Origin: JARRQJ01 sp037381915 | GTDB lineage: Bacteria > Pseudomonadota > Gammaproteobacteria > DRLM01 | Assembly: GCA_037381915.1 (NCBI GenBank) | Contig: JARRQJ010000001.1 | Span: forward strand, 1-64,000 | Length of the DNA: 64,000 nucleotides | Direction of reading: 5' to 3' | Part shown: in pieces, positions 9,174 to 18,473 of the stretch | How positions within the stretch are numbered: position 1 is the first letter of the stretch | Layout of the letters: the number at the start of each line of letters is the position of its first letter | The notes under the pieces: generated by a model | The model's input: the letters and a program-made list of their open reading frames with translations, nothing else | Told to the model about the DNA's origin: nothing | Database searches by the model: none | Position numbers and translations under genes: made by a program

Positions 9174-10097
9174 ATGACGATGGCTGACCGCGATGGCGTC
9201 ATATGGCTGGACGGGGAATTGGTCCCTTGGCGCGAAGCGAAGGTCCATGTACTCACCCATACCCTGCATTACGGCCTGGGGGTGTTCGAAGGCGTGCGTG
9301 CCTATCACGCCGAAGGCGGCACCGCCATCTTCCGCCTGCAGGAGCATACCGATCGCCTGTTCCGTTCGGCGCATATCCTGAACATGCCCATGCCCTACGA
9401 CAAGGCCGTGATCAACGACGCGATCCGCGCCGCGGTGCGGGACAACAAGCTGGATTCCTGTTATATCAGGCCCATGTGTTTCTACGGTGCCGAGGGCATG
9501 GGGCTGCGTGCCGACAAATTGCGGACTCATGTCATGGTGGCGGCCTGGCCGTGGGGGGCGTACATGGGTGAGGAAAACCTGCGGCGCGGTATTCGCGTAC
9601 GGACCTCCTCCTATACCCGCCATCACGTGAACATCATGATGTGCAAGGCCAAGGCCAACGCCAATTACCTCAATTCCATGCTGGCGCTCAACGAGGCCCT
9701 GGCCAGTGGCTGCGACGAGGCCATGTTACTGGACGCGGAAGGCTACGTGGCGGAGGGCAGCGGCGAGAATATGTTCATCGTGCGTGACGGTAAGCTCTAC
9801 ACCCCCGAGCTGACCTCGGCCCTGGACGGTATTACCCGCGCCACCATCATCACCCTGGCCGGTGAGATCGGGGTGCCGGTGCTGGAAAAGCGCATCACCC
9901 GCGACGAGGTGTACATTGCCGACGAGGCGTTTTTCACCGGTACCGCCGCGGAGGTGACGCCGATCCGTGAAGTGGACGGGCGGGGCATCGGCGCCGGCAG
10001 CCGCGGCCCGATCACCGAACGCCTGCAGACCATGTATTTCGATCAAGTGCACGGGCGGCGCAGCGTGTTTCCGGAATGGCTGAGTTATGTCAATTAA
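9174..10097 (+). CDS. ilvE: Branched-chain-amino-acid aminotransferase
   Basis: PLP enzyme for the last step of valine, leucine and isoleucine synthesis. The 307-residue class IV fold shows HYGLGVFEGVRAY, a lysine-containing KAKANANYLNSML segment, EGSGENMF and GTAAEVTPI, all typical of IlvE. A GAGGAGA ribosome site precedes the ATG. It probably shares a transcript with glnE and the small zinc-finger gene that follows. Confidence 0.96.
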   Translation: MTMADRDGVIWLDGELVPWREAKVHVLTHTLHYGLGVFEGVRAYHAEGGTAIFRLQEHTDRLFRSAHILNMPMPYDKAVINDAIRAAVRDNKLDSCYIRPMCFYGAEGMGLRADKLRTHVMVAAWPWGAYMGEENLRRGIRVRTSSYTRHHVNIMMCKAKANANYLNSMLALNEALASGCDEAMLLDAEGYVAEGSGENMFIVRDGKLYTPELTSALDGITRATIITLAGEIGVPVLEKRITRDEVYIADEAFFTGTAAEVTPIREVDGRGIGAGSRGPITERLQTMYFDQVHGRRSVFPEWLSYVN

Positions 10098-10176
10098 CGA
10101 ATAAGATGCTGAGGAATGAGGGCGGAAGCGCGTGCGCCGCCTTTGATATTGACCGCGACGGGGAAGGGAAAGCGAG

Positions 10177-10404
10177 ATGACACAGATGGCAACGAGTGAT
10201 CACGGCAAGAAGGGGGCGATTCCGCCCAATGCGCAGAATCGTTACGAGGTAACGCGCGCCGACCTGCCGCTGCATTGTCCCATGGAGGGCATGAGTTTGT
10301 GGAATTCCCATCCCCGGGTATTCCTGCCCATCGAGGAAACCGGGCGGGCCAAGTGTCCTTATTGCGGGGCGGAGTACGTGCTGAGCGATCACGGTGGCGC
10401 GTGA
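10177..10404 (+). CDS. Zinc-finger domain protein (CHCC / NDUFS6-like)
   Basis: A 75-residue protein with a C-x10-H-x14-C-x2-C metal site (C34, H45, C60, C63; PYCGAEYVL), the pattern of the zf-CHCC family related to complex I subunit NDUFS6. Bacterial members are often found beside ilvE and LPS glycosyltransferases; their function is unknown. Its stop overlaps the GTG start of the next gene by four bases (GTGA), which indicates translational coupling. Confidence 0.85.
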   Translation: MTQMATSDHGKKGAIPPNAQNRYEVTRADLPLHCPMEGMSLWNSHPRVFLPIEETGRAKCPYCGAEYVLSDHGGA

Positions 10405-11333
10405 GCGAAACCCGGGACAGCGAGCGCGGCGCCTCCCGCGGCGTAGTGGTGTGGTGGTTTCGCAGCCATCTATCCCAGTATGAAGATCAGACGCACGGCC
10501 TGCTCAAGGCATTGGAGGCGCGGTGTCCGTTACGGGTTTACGCGGCGCCGGTAATAGGCGCCGGGCGGCTGTGGCGCGCCTTCCTGCGCCGGCGTTATCC
10601 CGCGGCGAATCTCCCCGATCCCGACATCCTGATCGGGGCCGGACGGGAGACGCAACGGCCAATGCTCGCCGCGCGCCGGGCGCGGGGCGGGCGGATCGTT
10701 ACCCTGAGTAATCCCTCCTGGCCGCGTTGGCGGTTCGATCTGTGTATCGTCCCCGGCCATGAGGGGGTGCGCAGTTCGTCGCGGGTGATCGCAACGCGCG
10801 GGCTGCTTGCCCCACCCATGACGCCGCGCCCCAAGGCACAAGGCACGGGTTTGATCGTGATCGGCGGTCCCACTCTGCAGTATCGTTGGTCCGAGGAAGA
10901 ACTCATTACTCAGATCGCCGAGATCTTCTCCCGTCACCCCGACTGTCGCTGGTATGTGACCACCACCACCCAGACTCCGGCGGAGACGGAACGGCGTTTG
11001 CAGCAATTGTCCGGGCGAAACGTGTTGTGCATCCCGCATTACGAAGTCGATTCGAAATGGCTGTCCAACCGCTTGCAGGATGCGGAGCAGGTGTGGCTGA
11101 CCGAGGATAATTTAAGCCTGATCTACCAGGCCTTGACCGCCGAGGCCGCTGTGGGCGTCTTGACCTTGCCTCGCCGCAAACCCAGTCGCGAGGTGGCGGC
11201 CCTGGAAGGTCTGGTGGTATTTTTCCCGGCCTGGCAGGCGGGAACGGCCTTGCATGCCCCGCAACCGCCCTTCGATGAGTCCGCGCGTTGTGCGGCGGAG
11301 ATCTTTCAACGGTGGATCGGCAACGCGGCATGA
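10401..11333 (+). CDS. ELM1/GtrOC1-like putative glycosyltransferase
   Basis: Belongs to the mitochondrial-fission-ELM1-like (DUF1022) family, whose bacterial members resemble GT-B glycosyltransferases and sit in LPS loci. Of 310 residues, the half near ADPDILIGAGRETQRP and the segment around TEDNLSLIYQALTAEAAVG match the family. Start is GTG 10401, overlapping the previous stop; the frame is open to 10275 but without conserved sequence. Its end overlaps the next gene (ATGA). A second family member is at 19231-20187. Sugar specificity unknown. Confidence 0.75.
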   Translation: MSETRDSERGASRGVVVWWFRSHLSQYEDQTHGLLKALEARCPLRVYAAPVIGAGRLWRAFLRRRYPAANLPDPDILIGAGRETQRPMLAARRARGGRIVTLSNPSWPRWRFDLCIVPGHEGVRSSSRVIATRGLLAPPMTPRPKAQGTGLIVIGGPTLQYRWSEEELITQIAEIFSRHPDCRWYVTTTTQTPAETERRLQQLSGRNVLCIPHYEVDSKWLSNRLQDAEQVWLTEDNLSLIYQALTAEAAVGVLTLPRRKPSREVAALEGLVVFFPAWQAGTALHAPQPPFDESARCAAEIFQRWIGNAA

Positions 11334-12448
11334 CGGTGGTACAGGTGCTCCCCGCCCTGGAGATGGGCGGCGTGGAACGCGGCACCCTGGAAGTGGCGCG
11401 TCGGCTGGTTCAGGAAGGACATCGCTCCATCGTGATTTCGGCCGGGGGGCGCATGGTGGCGCAGTTGCAGGCCGAGGGCAGCGAGCATCTGGCTTGGGAC
11501 GTGGGTGCCAAGCGTCTCGCGACCCTGCGCTGGATTCCCAGGGTCCGGCGCTTCTTGCGTGAGACCCGCCCAGATGTCCTGCATTTGCGTTCACGCCTGC
11601 CGGCGTGGGTCGCCTATCGGGCGTGGCGGGGTTTGCGCGACGCGGAGCGTCCAGGGCTGGTGACCACGGTGCATGGCTTCTATACGCCGGGTTGGTACAG
11701 CTCGGTGATGGTGCGCGGCGAGCGGATCATCGCCATCTCCGCGGCGGTGCGCGACCACGTCTTGCGGCACTACCCCTGGGTGGACGCCGCACGCATCCGC
11801 GTCATTCATCGCGGCGTCGATCCCGATGCGTTCCCGTTTGGGTATACGCCCGACGCGCGATGGTTGAAGGAGTGGAACGCCCGGCATCCCGGGTTGCGCA
11901 ATAAATATGTGGTGACCCTGCCGGCGCGCCTCACCCGGTGGAAGGGCCAGGAGGATTTCATCGCCATCGTCGCCGCCTTGCGGCAGCGCGGCGTGCCGGT
12001 GCATGGCTTGCTGGTGGGCGGCGCCCATGCCCGCAAGCGCCACTATGAGACGGAACTGCGCGCACAGATCGAGGCGCAGGGATTGAACGATACCATCACC
12101 CTGCTCGGCCATCGCAATGATTTGCGCGAAATCATGGCGGTCTCTTCCGTGGTGCTGTCCCTGTCACGGGATCCGGAGGCCTTCGGCCGGGTAAGCCTTG
12201 AGGCCCTGAGCCTGGGACGGCCGGTGGTGGCCTATGCCCACGGCGGGGTGGGGGAACAGTTGGCCGAGATACTGCCGGAGGGCGGCGTGCCGGTGGGCGA
12301 TCAGGACAAGGTCGTGGAACGTCTCCTGACATGGTATGGTACGCCGCCGCAAGTGCCGTCCCGCCATCCCTTCACCCTGGAGCGGATGTTGAGCGCCACC
12401 CTGGAAGTCTATCGCGAGGCGGCGCTGGCGCGCCGCCGGGGTGGGTAA
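11330..12448 (+). CDS. Glycosyltransferase, GT4 family
   Basis: A 372-residue GT-B glycosyltransferase. The N-terminal loop VLPALEMGGVERGTLE fits an acceptor-side glycine loop. The C-terminal half has the GT4 donor-site pattern SRDPEAFGRVSLEALSLGRPVVAY, with the E-x7-E spacing. Starts at ATG 11330, overlapping the upstream stop by four bases. Probably adds a core or O-chain sugar at the inner face of the inner membrane; donor and acceptor cannot be read from sequence. Confidence 0.88.
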   Translation: MTVVQVLPALEMGGVERGTLEVARRLVQEGHRSIVISAGGRMVAQLQAEGSEHLAWDVGAKRLATLRWIPRVRRFLRETRPDVLHLRSRLPAWVAYRAWRGLRDAERPGLVTTVHGFYTPGWYSSVMVRGERIIAISAAVRDHVLRHYPWVDAARIRVIHRGVDPDAFPFGYTPDARWLKEWNARHPGLRNKYVVTLPARLTRWKGQEDFIAIVAALRQRGVPVHGLLVGGAHARKRHYETELRAQIEAQGLNDTITLLGHRNDLREIMAVSSVVLSLSRDPEAFGRVSLEALSLGRPVVAYAHGGVGEQLAEILPEGGVPVGDQDKVVERLLTWYGTPPQVPSRHPFTLERMLSATLEVYREAALARRRGG

Positions 12449-12560
12449 AGATTGCAGGGAATTCAAGAGTAGGCATTCATCGCCGGGACGAGCGAATGTT
12501 TCGGGTGTTATCTGTAGCTTCTGGGCCAATTGGATATTTTAGGGATGATGTGGAAGTTGG

Positions 12561-13712
12561 ATGGTCATGACAGCAGTTGGCGGTGAGCGGGGGCCGCTGG
12601 CGGTCATACTGCCGCACACCGAATCATTTCAAGCCGCCGGCGCGGGGGCGGTCAGTTTCTGCGTGCGTGATGGCGCGCTGGTCAGCGGTTTGGCATCCCG
12701 TATCAAGATATTCGGCTCGGCGGTGGCCGAGCCCTTCGATGCGGCGCGATTCGTGGCGGTGAATCCGGCCCCATGGTGGCATGGACGTCGCACCAGCCGT
12801 TATGTACGGGGACTGATCCGCGCATTGCGCGAATTGTCCCCGGCTTGCATCGAAGTGCACAATCGTCCGGTCTATGTACCGGCCCTGCGCCGGGCCTTTC
12901 CCGATACCCCGATACTTTTGTATGTTCACAACGATCCGCGCACCATGCGGGGTATTCGTGAATGTGCCCAGCGAGCACGCTGTCTGGAGCAGGTGTCGGC
13001 GGTGGTGTGCGTCAGCGCCTTTATTCGCCGCTGCATGCTGGAAGGGATAGAGGGACACCCCCTTTCCGGCAAAGTGCGAGTGGTGCTGAACGGAGTGGAC
13101 ACGGCGGCGCTGGCGCCCGGCGAGCACAAACAACGAGAGATCTTGTTCGTCGGGCGGCTATCGCCGCAAAAAGGGGGGTTGGTATTTGCCCAAGCCGCGA
13201 TGCGCTTGAAGGCACACCTCCCCGATTGGCGTTTCGTGCTGGTGGGATCGCGCAGTTTCGATAATCCGACCTTGGTCAGCGAGTACGAACGGCAAGTGGT
13301 TGATACTATGCGCCAAGTCGGTGAGCAGGGTGAACTCGCCGGTTATCTGTCCCATGACCAGGTGCTGGCACGCTTCAAGCGCGCGGCCGTTGCGGTGATC
13401 CCCTCGCTGTGGAATGAGCCGCTCGGCCTGGTGGTGGTTGAGGCCATGAGCAGTGGTTGTGCCGTCGTTGCCAGCCGCCGCGGCGGCATTCCGGAACTCG
13501 TCGATGATGCCGGGATAATGATCGACAGCGGGGAGGCCGCGGTGTGGAGCGAACAATTGCTGCGCCTGGCGCGGGACGAGGAGTTGCAGCGCCATTATCA
13601 ACAGGCGGCGCGTGCCCGCGCCGTGCAATACCTGGACATTCATCATACTATTGCCGGTTTGGACGCCATTCGCCTGGAAGCAATAGACAATGCAAGAGAA
13701 GCAAATCAATGA
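12561..13712 (+). CDS. Glycosyltransferase, GT4 family
   Basis: A 383-residue GT-B enzyme with ILFVGRLSPQKGG near the middle and a C-terminal donor site SLWNEPLGLVVVEAMSSG, both hallmarks of GT4. N-terminal residues such as LPHTESFQAAGAGAVS fit an acceptor-side loop. Begins after a 112-bp gap and ends in an ATGA overlap with the O-antigen ligase gene. An alternative ATG lies at 12567. Substrate unknown. Confidence 0.88.
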   Translation: MVMTAVGGERGPLAVILPHTESFQAAGAGAVSFCVRDGALVSGLASRIKIFGSAVAEPFDAARFVAVNPAPWWHGRRTSRYVRGLIRALRELSPACIEVHNRPVYVPALRRAFPDTPILLYVHNDPRTMRGIRECAQRARCLEQVSAVVCVSAFIRRCMLEGIEGHPLSGKVRVVLNGVDTAALAPGEHKQREILFVGRLSPQKGGLVFAQAAMRLKAHLPDWRFVLVGSRSFDNPTLVSEYERQVVDTMRQVGEQGELAGYLSHDQVLARFKRAAVAVIPSLWNEPLGLVVVEAMSSGCAVVASRRGGIPELVDDAGIMIDSGEAAVWSEQLLRLARDEELQRHYQQAARARAVQYLDIHHTIAGLDAIRLEAIDNAREANQ

Positions 13713-14974
13713 GCGAGCGCGGTGAAACACGTTTATTATTGGCGGCACGCATCCTGTTGTTGACCCTGCCGCTATGGCTGATCAGCGGCCGGGCGGCGGT
13801 GGATGCCGATTTGTCCTTGATCGTAATCTTGTTCGTGGTACGCAGTATCATGCTGCGGGACTGGGGTTGGGCGCGCAGCACCTGGTTCCGGATCGGGCTG
13901 GGGCTGTGGGCATGGATGCTGTTTATCACCCCTTTCGCCTACGATCCTGCATTGTCCTTCAGCCAGGCGGCGCCGTGGATCCGCTTTTTGGTATTCGCCG
14001 CGGCCTTGGAGTCGTGGGTGCTGGACGAGGTGTGGATGCGGCGCCTGTTGTGGGTGGCCACGGCCATCCTGATTTACACGTCCCTGGACGCCTTATTGCA
14101 GTACTTCCATGGCAGCGACATCTTCGGCGACCCGCGGTGGAGCCCGGAGCGCTTGACCGCGATGTTCGAGAGGCCGCGGGTCGGGATATTCATCACCAAA
14201 CTCATGTTCCCCGTGGTGTTTGGTGCCTTCGCCTGGCATGGCTGGCGGCGCGGGCGATTGTGGCCCAGCATCGGCTTTGCCGGCTTGGTGCTTTTGTTGT
14301 TGAGCGCCATCTTTCTGAGCGGGGAACGCATGGCGCTGTTGCTGGCCTTGTTGGGCTTGACCCTGGGCGCCGTGCTGCAGAAAGGGCCGCTGCGCATCCT
14401 GGTGGCGACGGTAATGTCACTGGGGATCGTGGGCATGGTGGTCTTGTCGATATTGAATCCGGTGATGATCAAGCGTCATATCGATGAGACCTACAATACG
14501 ATGGTCCATTTGCCCGACTCACCGTATGGCATGATCTGGAACAGCGGCCTTCATCTTGCCATGGCGCACCCGGTGCTCGGGGCCGGTATGAAGAATTTCC
14601 GGGTGGCCTGCCCAAAGCTGGATATGCCGCTGAGTCCCGCGCAACGCTGCAGTACCCATCCCCATAACCTCTATCTGGAATGGGCGGCGGAATCCGGAAT
14701 TCCCGGCTTAGCGGGGTTCGTGTTGCTCGTCTGGGCCCTGTTCCGCCGGCTGTGGCGGGCGGCAGCGCGATATGGCTACGGGGTGTGGTTGATGGGGCCG
14801 CTGGTCTCGATGGTCGTGCACCTGTGGCCGCTTGGACCGTCGGGGAGTTTCTTTTCCAATTGGGCGGGAGGCATGTTGTGGCTGGCGGTGGGGTGGGCCC
14901 TCGCCGCCGTGCGCTTGTTGGAACGGTCGGCGGCGCCGGCCGCCGCCGAGTTGAGCGCCGCGACGGCGCATTGA
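13709..14974 (+). CDS. O-antigen ligase family membrane protein (WaaL/Wzy-like)
   Basis: Polytopic inner-membrane protein, 421 residues with about ten hydrophobic segments. The large periplasmic region before the last helices carries HPHNLYLEWAAESGIPGL, the signature of the O-antigen ligase / Wzy_C family. It either ligates O-polysaccharide to lipid A-core or polymerises a glycan. The ATG at 13709 overlaps the preceding stop; the same frame is open further upstream inside the previous gene and is ignored. Ligase against polymerase cannot be settled by sequence. Confidence 0.87.
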   Translation: MSERGETRLLLAARILLLTLPLWLISGRAAVDADLSLIVILFVVRSIMLRDWGWARSTWFRIGLGLWAWMLFITPFAYDPALSFSQAAPWIRFLVFAAALESWVLDEVWMRRLLWVATAILIYTSLDALLQYFHGSDIFGDPRWSPERLTAMFERPRVGIFITKLMFPVVFGAFAWHGWRRGRLWPSIGFAGLVLLLLSAIFLSGERMALLLALLGLTLGAVLQKGPLRILVATVMSLGIVGMVVLSILNPVMIKRHIDETYNTMVHLPDSPYGMIWNSGLHLAMAHPVLGAGMKNFRVACPKLDMPLSPAQRCSTHPHNLYLEWAAESGIPGLAGFVLLVWALFRRLWRAAARYGYGVWLMGPLVSMVVHLWPLGPSGSFFSNWAGGMLWLAVGWALAAVRLLERSAAPAAAELSAATAH

Positions 14975-15019
14975 TCGCATTCGGTTTGCTGCGATGCGAC
15001 TCGCCGTGAAAATCATGTC

Positions 15020-16042
15020 ATGAAGATATGCCAGGTGTTGGGGAGCCGCGGCCGGGGTGGGCTGGAGCGGCACTTCATCGATCTATGCAATCAGTTGGCT
15101 CGCCGCCACGAGGTGATCGCCGTCGCGCATCCCGAGTTCCGTGACGGCCTCGATAGGTCGGTGGTGTTTGAACCATTTGATTTGGGTGGGTGGCGTTACA
15201 GTCCGCGTGCGCTTTACCGACTCTATCGGTTATTGACGAAGCATCGTCCCGCGATTATCCACGCCCAGGCCAACAGGGCGGCGGCGATGGTGGGCGCGCT
15301 CCGACCTGTGCTCGGGGGAAAATGCATTGCAACCATCCATAACCTCAAACGCAATACGCGGATGTATCGGCGCTTCGATCGCGTCATCGCCGTGAGCCGT
15401 CAGACGGCGAGCCAGCTCACTCATCCGCACGTGGACGTGGTCTATAATGGCATCGACCCTCCCCCGGTGCCGAGCGAGGCCGGGACGGCCTATCTGCAGG
15501 CGGCGTTGGGGCGGCAGCTGGCGGCGCCGGTGGTGATGGCGGTGGGGCGGCTGGTTCCGGCCAAAGGTTTCGATCTGTTGTTGCAGGCCTGGGCGGATAT
15601 CCCCGCCGTGTTGGTCATCGTGGGGGAGGGTCCGGAACGGCAAAAGCTGGAGCACTACGTCCGGGATCATGATCTTGCCGACCGGGTAATCTTTGCCGGC
15701 TATCGCAGTGATGTCACCGCTCTGCTGGCCAGTGCGGAGCTGTTGGTGATCTCTTCCTATAAGGAGGGGTTCTCCTACGTGCTGGCGGAGGGTTTGCACG
15801 TTCAGCGGGTCGCGGTGGCCACCCGGGTGCCCGTGGCCATGGAAATATTGCCTGATGACTTTTTGGTGAATTGCGGCGACGCGCCGCAGCTCGCTGCGGC
15901 GGTCATGCGGGTTCTGGCGGATCCCGCGGCGGCGCGGCGCGCCTTCGCCGGAGTCTGGGAGTTCGCGGCGCGGGAACTCAGCTTGGCGCGCATGGTGGAA
16001 CGAACCGAGCAGGTATATGAAAAGGCGATAGCGACGCAGTGA
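15020..16042 (+). CDS. Glycosyltransferase, GT4 family
   Basis: A 340-residue GT-B enzyme. It has an N-terminal glycine loop (LGSRGRGGLERHF), the central AVGRLVPAKGFDLLLQAW motif, and a donor site near SSYKEGFSYVLAEGLHVQRVAV that keeps the E-x7-E pattern. Third GT4 gene of the cluster, 45 bp after the ligase gene. Expected role: addition of a core or O-antigen residue; sugar not predictable. Confidence 0.87.
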   Translation: MKICQVLGSRGRGGLERHFIDLCNQLARRHEVIAVAHPEFRDGLDRSVVFEPFDLGGWRYSPRALYRLYRLLTKHRPAIIHAQANRAAAMVGALRPVLGGKCIATIHNLKRNTRMYRRFDRVIAVSRQTASQLTHPHVDVVYNGIDPPPVPSEAGTAYLQAALGRQLAAPVVMAVGRLVPAKGFDLLLQAWADIPAVLVIVGEGPERQKLEHYVRDHDLADRVIFAGYRSDVTALLASAELLVISSYKEGFSYVLAEGLHVQRVAVATRVPVAMEILPDDFLVNCGDAPQLAAAVMRVLADPAAARRAFAGVWEFAARELSLARMVERTEQVYEKAIATQ

Positions 16043-16084
16043 TTTGCGCCGCACCATCGCTGTGACGATGAAATTGCGTAGGTA

Positions 16085-16900
16085 ATGAAAATGGAAAAAT
16101 TGTCAGTATGCATCACCACCTTCAATAACGAGCGCACACTAGGCGCCTGCCTGGAGTCCGTCAAATGGGCCGACGAAATCGTGGTGCTGGATTCATTCAG
16201 TACTGACAAGACGTTGGACATCGCGCACGCCTATCATTGCCGCGTGTCACAGCATCGCTTCCTGGGTTACGGCAAGCAGAAGCAGATGGCGCTCGACGCT
16301 GCGCACAATCAATGGGCCTTGTTGCTGGACGCCGACGAAGCCCTTTCCCCGACTTTGCAAGAGCAGATCAAGGAACTGATGCAGCAGGGACCTAAGGCCG
16401 ACGGCTATGAAATCCCGAGATTGGAACAGATGTTCTGGCGCATGAACGATCCCCGCACCCGCCTGAATTACTTTCTGCGTCTATTCAACCGCTCCAAATG
16501 CCGCATGAGCGACATGCCGGTGCATGCGGCGCCCAAGGTCGACGGCGTCGTCGCACGTCTGCTCGGTCATTTTTATCATTATGGTGAAATCGATATCCAC
16601 ACCAAGGTGGAAAAGCTCAATGGCTATTCCACCGGGGTGGTGGCGGACAAACTGGCCAAGGGCAAGGCCGCCAATCCCTGGATATTGGTGTTTTATCCGC
16701 CGCTTTATTTTTTGCGCACCTATGTGTTCAAGCGCAATTTCCTCAACGGTTGGCCGGGTTTCATTACGTCGGTGGCGGGCGCCTTCTATGTATTTTTGAA
16801 ATACGCCAAGCTCTATGAGCACTACCAGCGCGAACGCTACGGCGACAGTCTCATGCCGGAGGGGGCGCCGTCTTCGCGGGTGGAACGGCCGGTGGTTTAA
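16085..16900 (+). CDS. Glycosyltransferase, GT2 family (WaaE/KdtX-like)
   Basis: A 271-residue inverting GT-A enzyme. It starts with SVCITTFNNERTL, has the metal-binding DADEA motif near residue 80, and has an amphipathic, hydrophobic C-terminal part. Overall it resembles the LPS core beta-glucosyltransferases of the WaaE/KdtX group, which modify inner-core heptose. ATG 16085 or 16091 could both serve. Last gene of the plus-strand polysaccharide operon. Specificity is inferred from family likeness only. Confidence 0.82.
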   Translation: MKMEKLSVCITTFNNERTLGACLESVKWADEIVVLDSFSTDKTLDIAHAYHCRVSQHRFLGYGKQKQMALDAAHNQWALLLDADEALSPTLQEQIKELMQQGPKADGYEIPRLEQMFWRMNDPRTRLNYFLRLFNRSKCRMSDMPVHAAPKVDGVVARLLGHFYHYGEIDIHTKVEKLNGYSTGVVADKLAKGKAANPWILVFYPPLYFLRTYVFKRNFLNGWPGFITSVAGAFYVFLKYAKLYEHYQRERYGDSLMPEGAPSSRVERPVV

Positions 16901-16932
16901 ATATCATCCGGAGTGCGGCCCGGTGCGCGCCG

Positions 16933-17196
16933 TTATTTTTTCGTGGCGGCAAACACGATGTTGTACATCCGGCTGTATTTCAAGGCGTCTTCGGGATCGG
17001 AGCGGTATTCTTCGGCGACGAGGCCGGTCTGGCTGTTTTTCCTGAGTTGCCGGCAATATGCACCGCCGCGTTGCTTGTGCCGCCCCTTTTTCCTGTAGCC
17101 CTGGCCCGGGGACTTGTTCCGTACGCCTTTCGTTCTATGGGAAGCGCCGCGCTCAGCTCTTCGGCCGCTGGCGGGCCACAGAGGGATATGTCGGTT
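16933..17196 (-). pseudogene. C-terminal remnant of an unidentified gene
   Basis: Between two convergent gene groups, one minus-strand frame is open from a TGA at 17197-17199 to the TAA at 16933. It has no usable start. The last 35 codons or so read like a genuine protein end (EEYRSDPEDALKYSRMYNIV, then FAATKK) with GC-rich third positions like the neighbours. Further upstream the protein-like sequence becomes arginine-rich and a neighbouring frame looks better, which suggests a frameshift. It follows the GT9 gene in the same direction, so it may be the wreck of a last operon gene. I do not recognise the family. Confidence 0.4.
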
Positions 17197-17318
17197 TCAA
17201 AGAGACAACCCGGGCGTTTCAATGCTCGATGCGGCCTATGCGGACACGAATTTGTTGTGGCGGTGGCTAGACTGCCTGCGCTTGGGTGCCGTTCCGTTCC
17301 CTGCGACGGGAGTTGATC

Positions 17319-18380
17319 TCACGCGGCGCCGTGGTTTTTGAGCGCGGCGAAGGCGGCCTCCGGGCTGACCAATTCCACGCAGCTGTGATGGGAGCAGTGC
17401 TTGCGGTAGCAATTGATGCAGTAAATTTCCGATTGCAGCGTTAGCACATGGTTGCCGATCGGCCGGGCGCGGCGCGGGTCGGTGGCGCCGAAGTAGACCA
17501 GCATGGGGACGCCGGCGGCCGCGGTGACGTGGGCGGTGCCGGTGTCATTGGCGATGATGGAGGCGGCCCGCTCGCAGATGGGGACCAAATCCAGCACTTC
17601 GGTCTGGCCGCAGAGATTGATCACCCAGTCGCCGCACAATGCCTGGATGCGTTGACACTCTTCCATTTCATCTGTTGCACCCAGCAATACCATGTTGTCA
17701 TAACCGGCCTCGCGCAGATAAACGGCGAGGGCGGCGTAACGCTGGGCGCCCCAGCGCTTCAAATAACCAGCGGCCTGGCAGCCGGGTAGGAACACGGCAT
17801 AACGTTTGCCTTCCAAACCATGAGTCCGCAGCAATTCCGTGGCACGCGTGCGATGGCGTGCCGCGATATGAAATACCGGCAGCGCGGTCACGGCGGGGAT
17901 GCCACCGCTGGCAATGGTGGCGCGCTGCCGGGTGAAGGCGTGGGTGGTCTTGGGCAGCGGCGGGGCACCCAGGTTGTAGGGGAAGCGCAGGTGGTTGCCA
18001 AGCAGCCAGCGGACCCTGGCGCCGCTGAGTTTGAGGAGGGTCAACAGTAGCCGCGAGCGGTCGTTGGATTGCAGGTCGACGATCGCATCGTAGCGGTTGC
18101 CGCGTATCTCGCGCAGCCAGCGCAGGGTATTGCCGGTGCCCTGACCGCGCAGGGGAATGGAAATGATCTTGGCGAAACGCGGATCGCCTTCGAACAGGCG
18201 CTGCCAGGGGGGCAGGGTATTGAGGTGAATCTCGGCCCATGGGAAGGCGCGGCTCACATCTTCCATGATGGCGCTGGCGACCGCGATGTCGCCCAAGGCG
18301 CTCCATTTCATAATCAGGATGCGGCGGATCTCTCGATCGGCGGGAAGATTGACGCGGGCCTCTTGGGACGGAGCGGGCAT
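17319..18380 (-). CDS. Glycosyltransferase family 9 (heptosyltransferase-like)
   Basis: GT9 proteins transfer heptose or related sugars from ADP- or nucleotide donors to the LPS core. Visible features are an early MKWSALGDIAVASAIMEDV motif and the C-terminal donor region ANDTGTAHVTAAAGVPMLVYFG. A cysteine-rich end (CINCYRKHCSHHSC) recalls other GT9 enzymes. ATG 18380 gives 353 residues; the frame reaches a TTG at 18404. It belongs to a minus-strand group with the 2OG oxygenase and an ELM1-like gene. Confidence 0.85.
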   Translation of the reverse strand: MPAPSQEARVNLPADREIRRILIMKWSALGDIAVASAIMEDVSRAFPWAEIHLNTLPPWQRLFEGDPRFAKIISIPLRGQGTGNTLRWLREIRGNRYDAIVDLQSNDRSRLLLTLLKLSGARVRWLLGNHLRFPYNLGAPPLPKTTHAFTRQRATIASGGIPAVTALPVFHIAARHRTRATELLRTHGLEGKRYAVFLPGCQAAGYLKRWGAQRYAALAVYLREAGYDNMVLLGATDEMEECQRIQALCGDWVINLCGQTEVLDLVPICERAASIIANDTGTAHVTAAAGVPMLVYFGATDPRRARPIGNHVLTLQSEIYCINCYRKHCSHHSCVELVSPEAAFAALKNHGAA

Positions 18381-18473
18381 TTGGATGTTAATGGATGGTC
18401 GCAAGGCGGATGGGGTGGCGTGATGGGCGAACGGCGGCGGTGCCCACCCGCTGGGCGTGCAGGGGATCTATCC

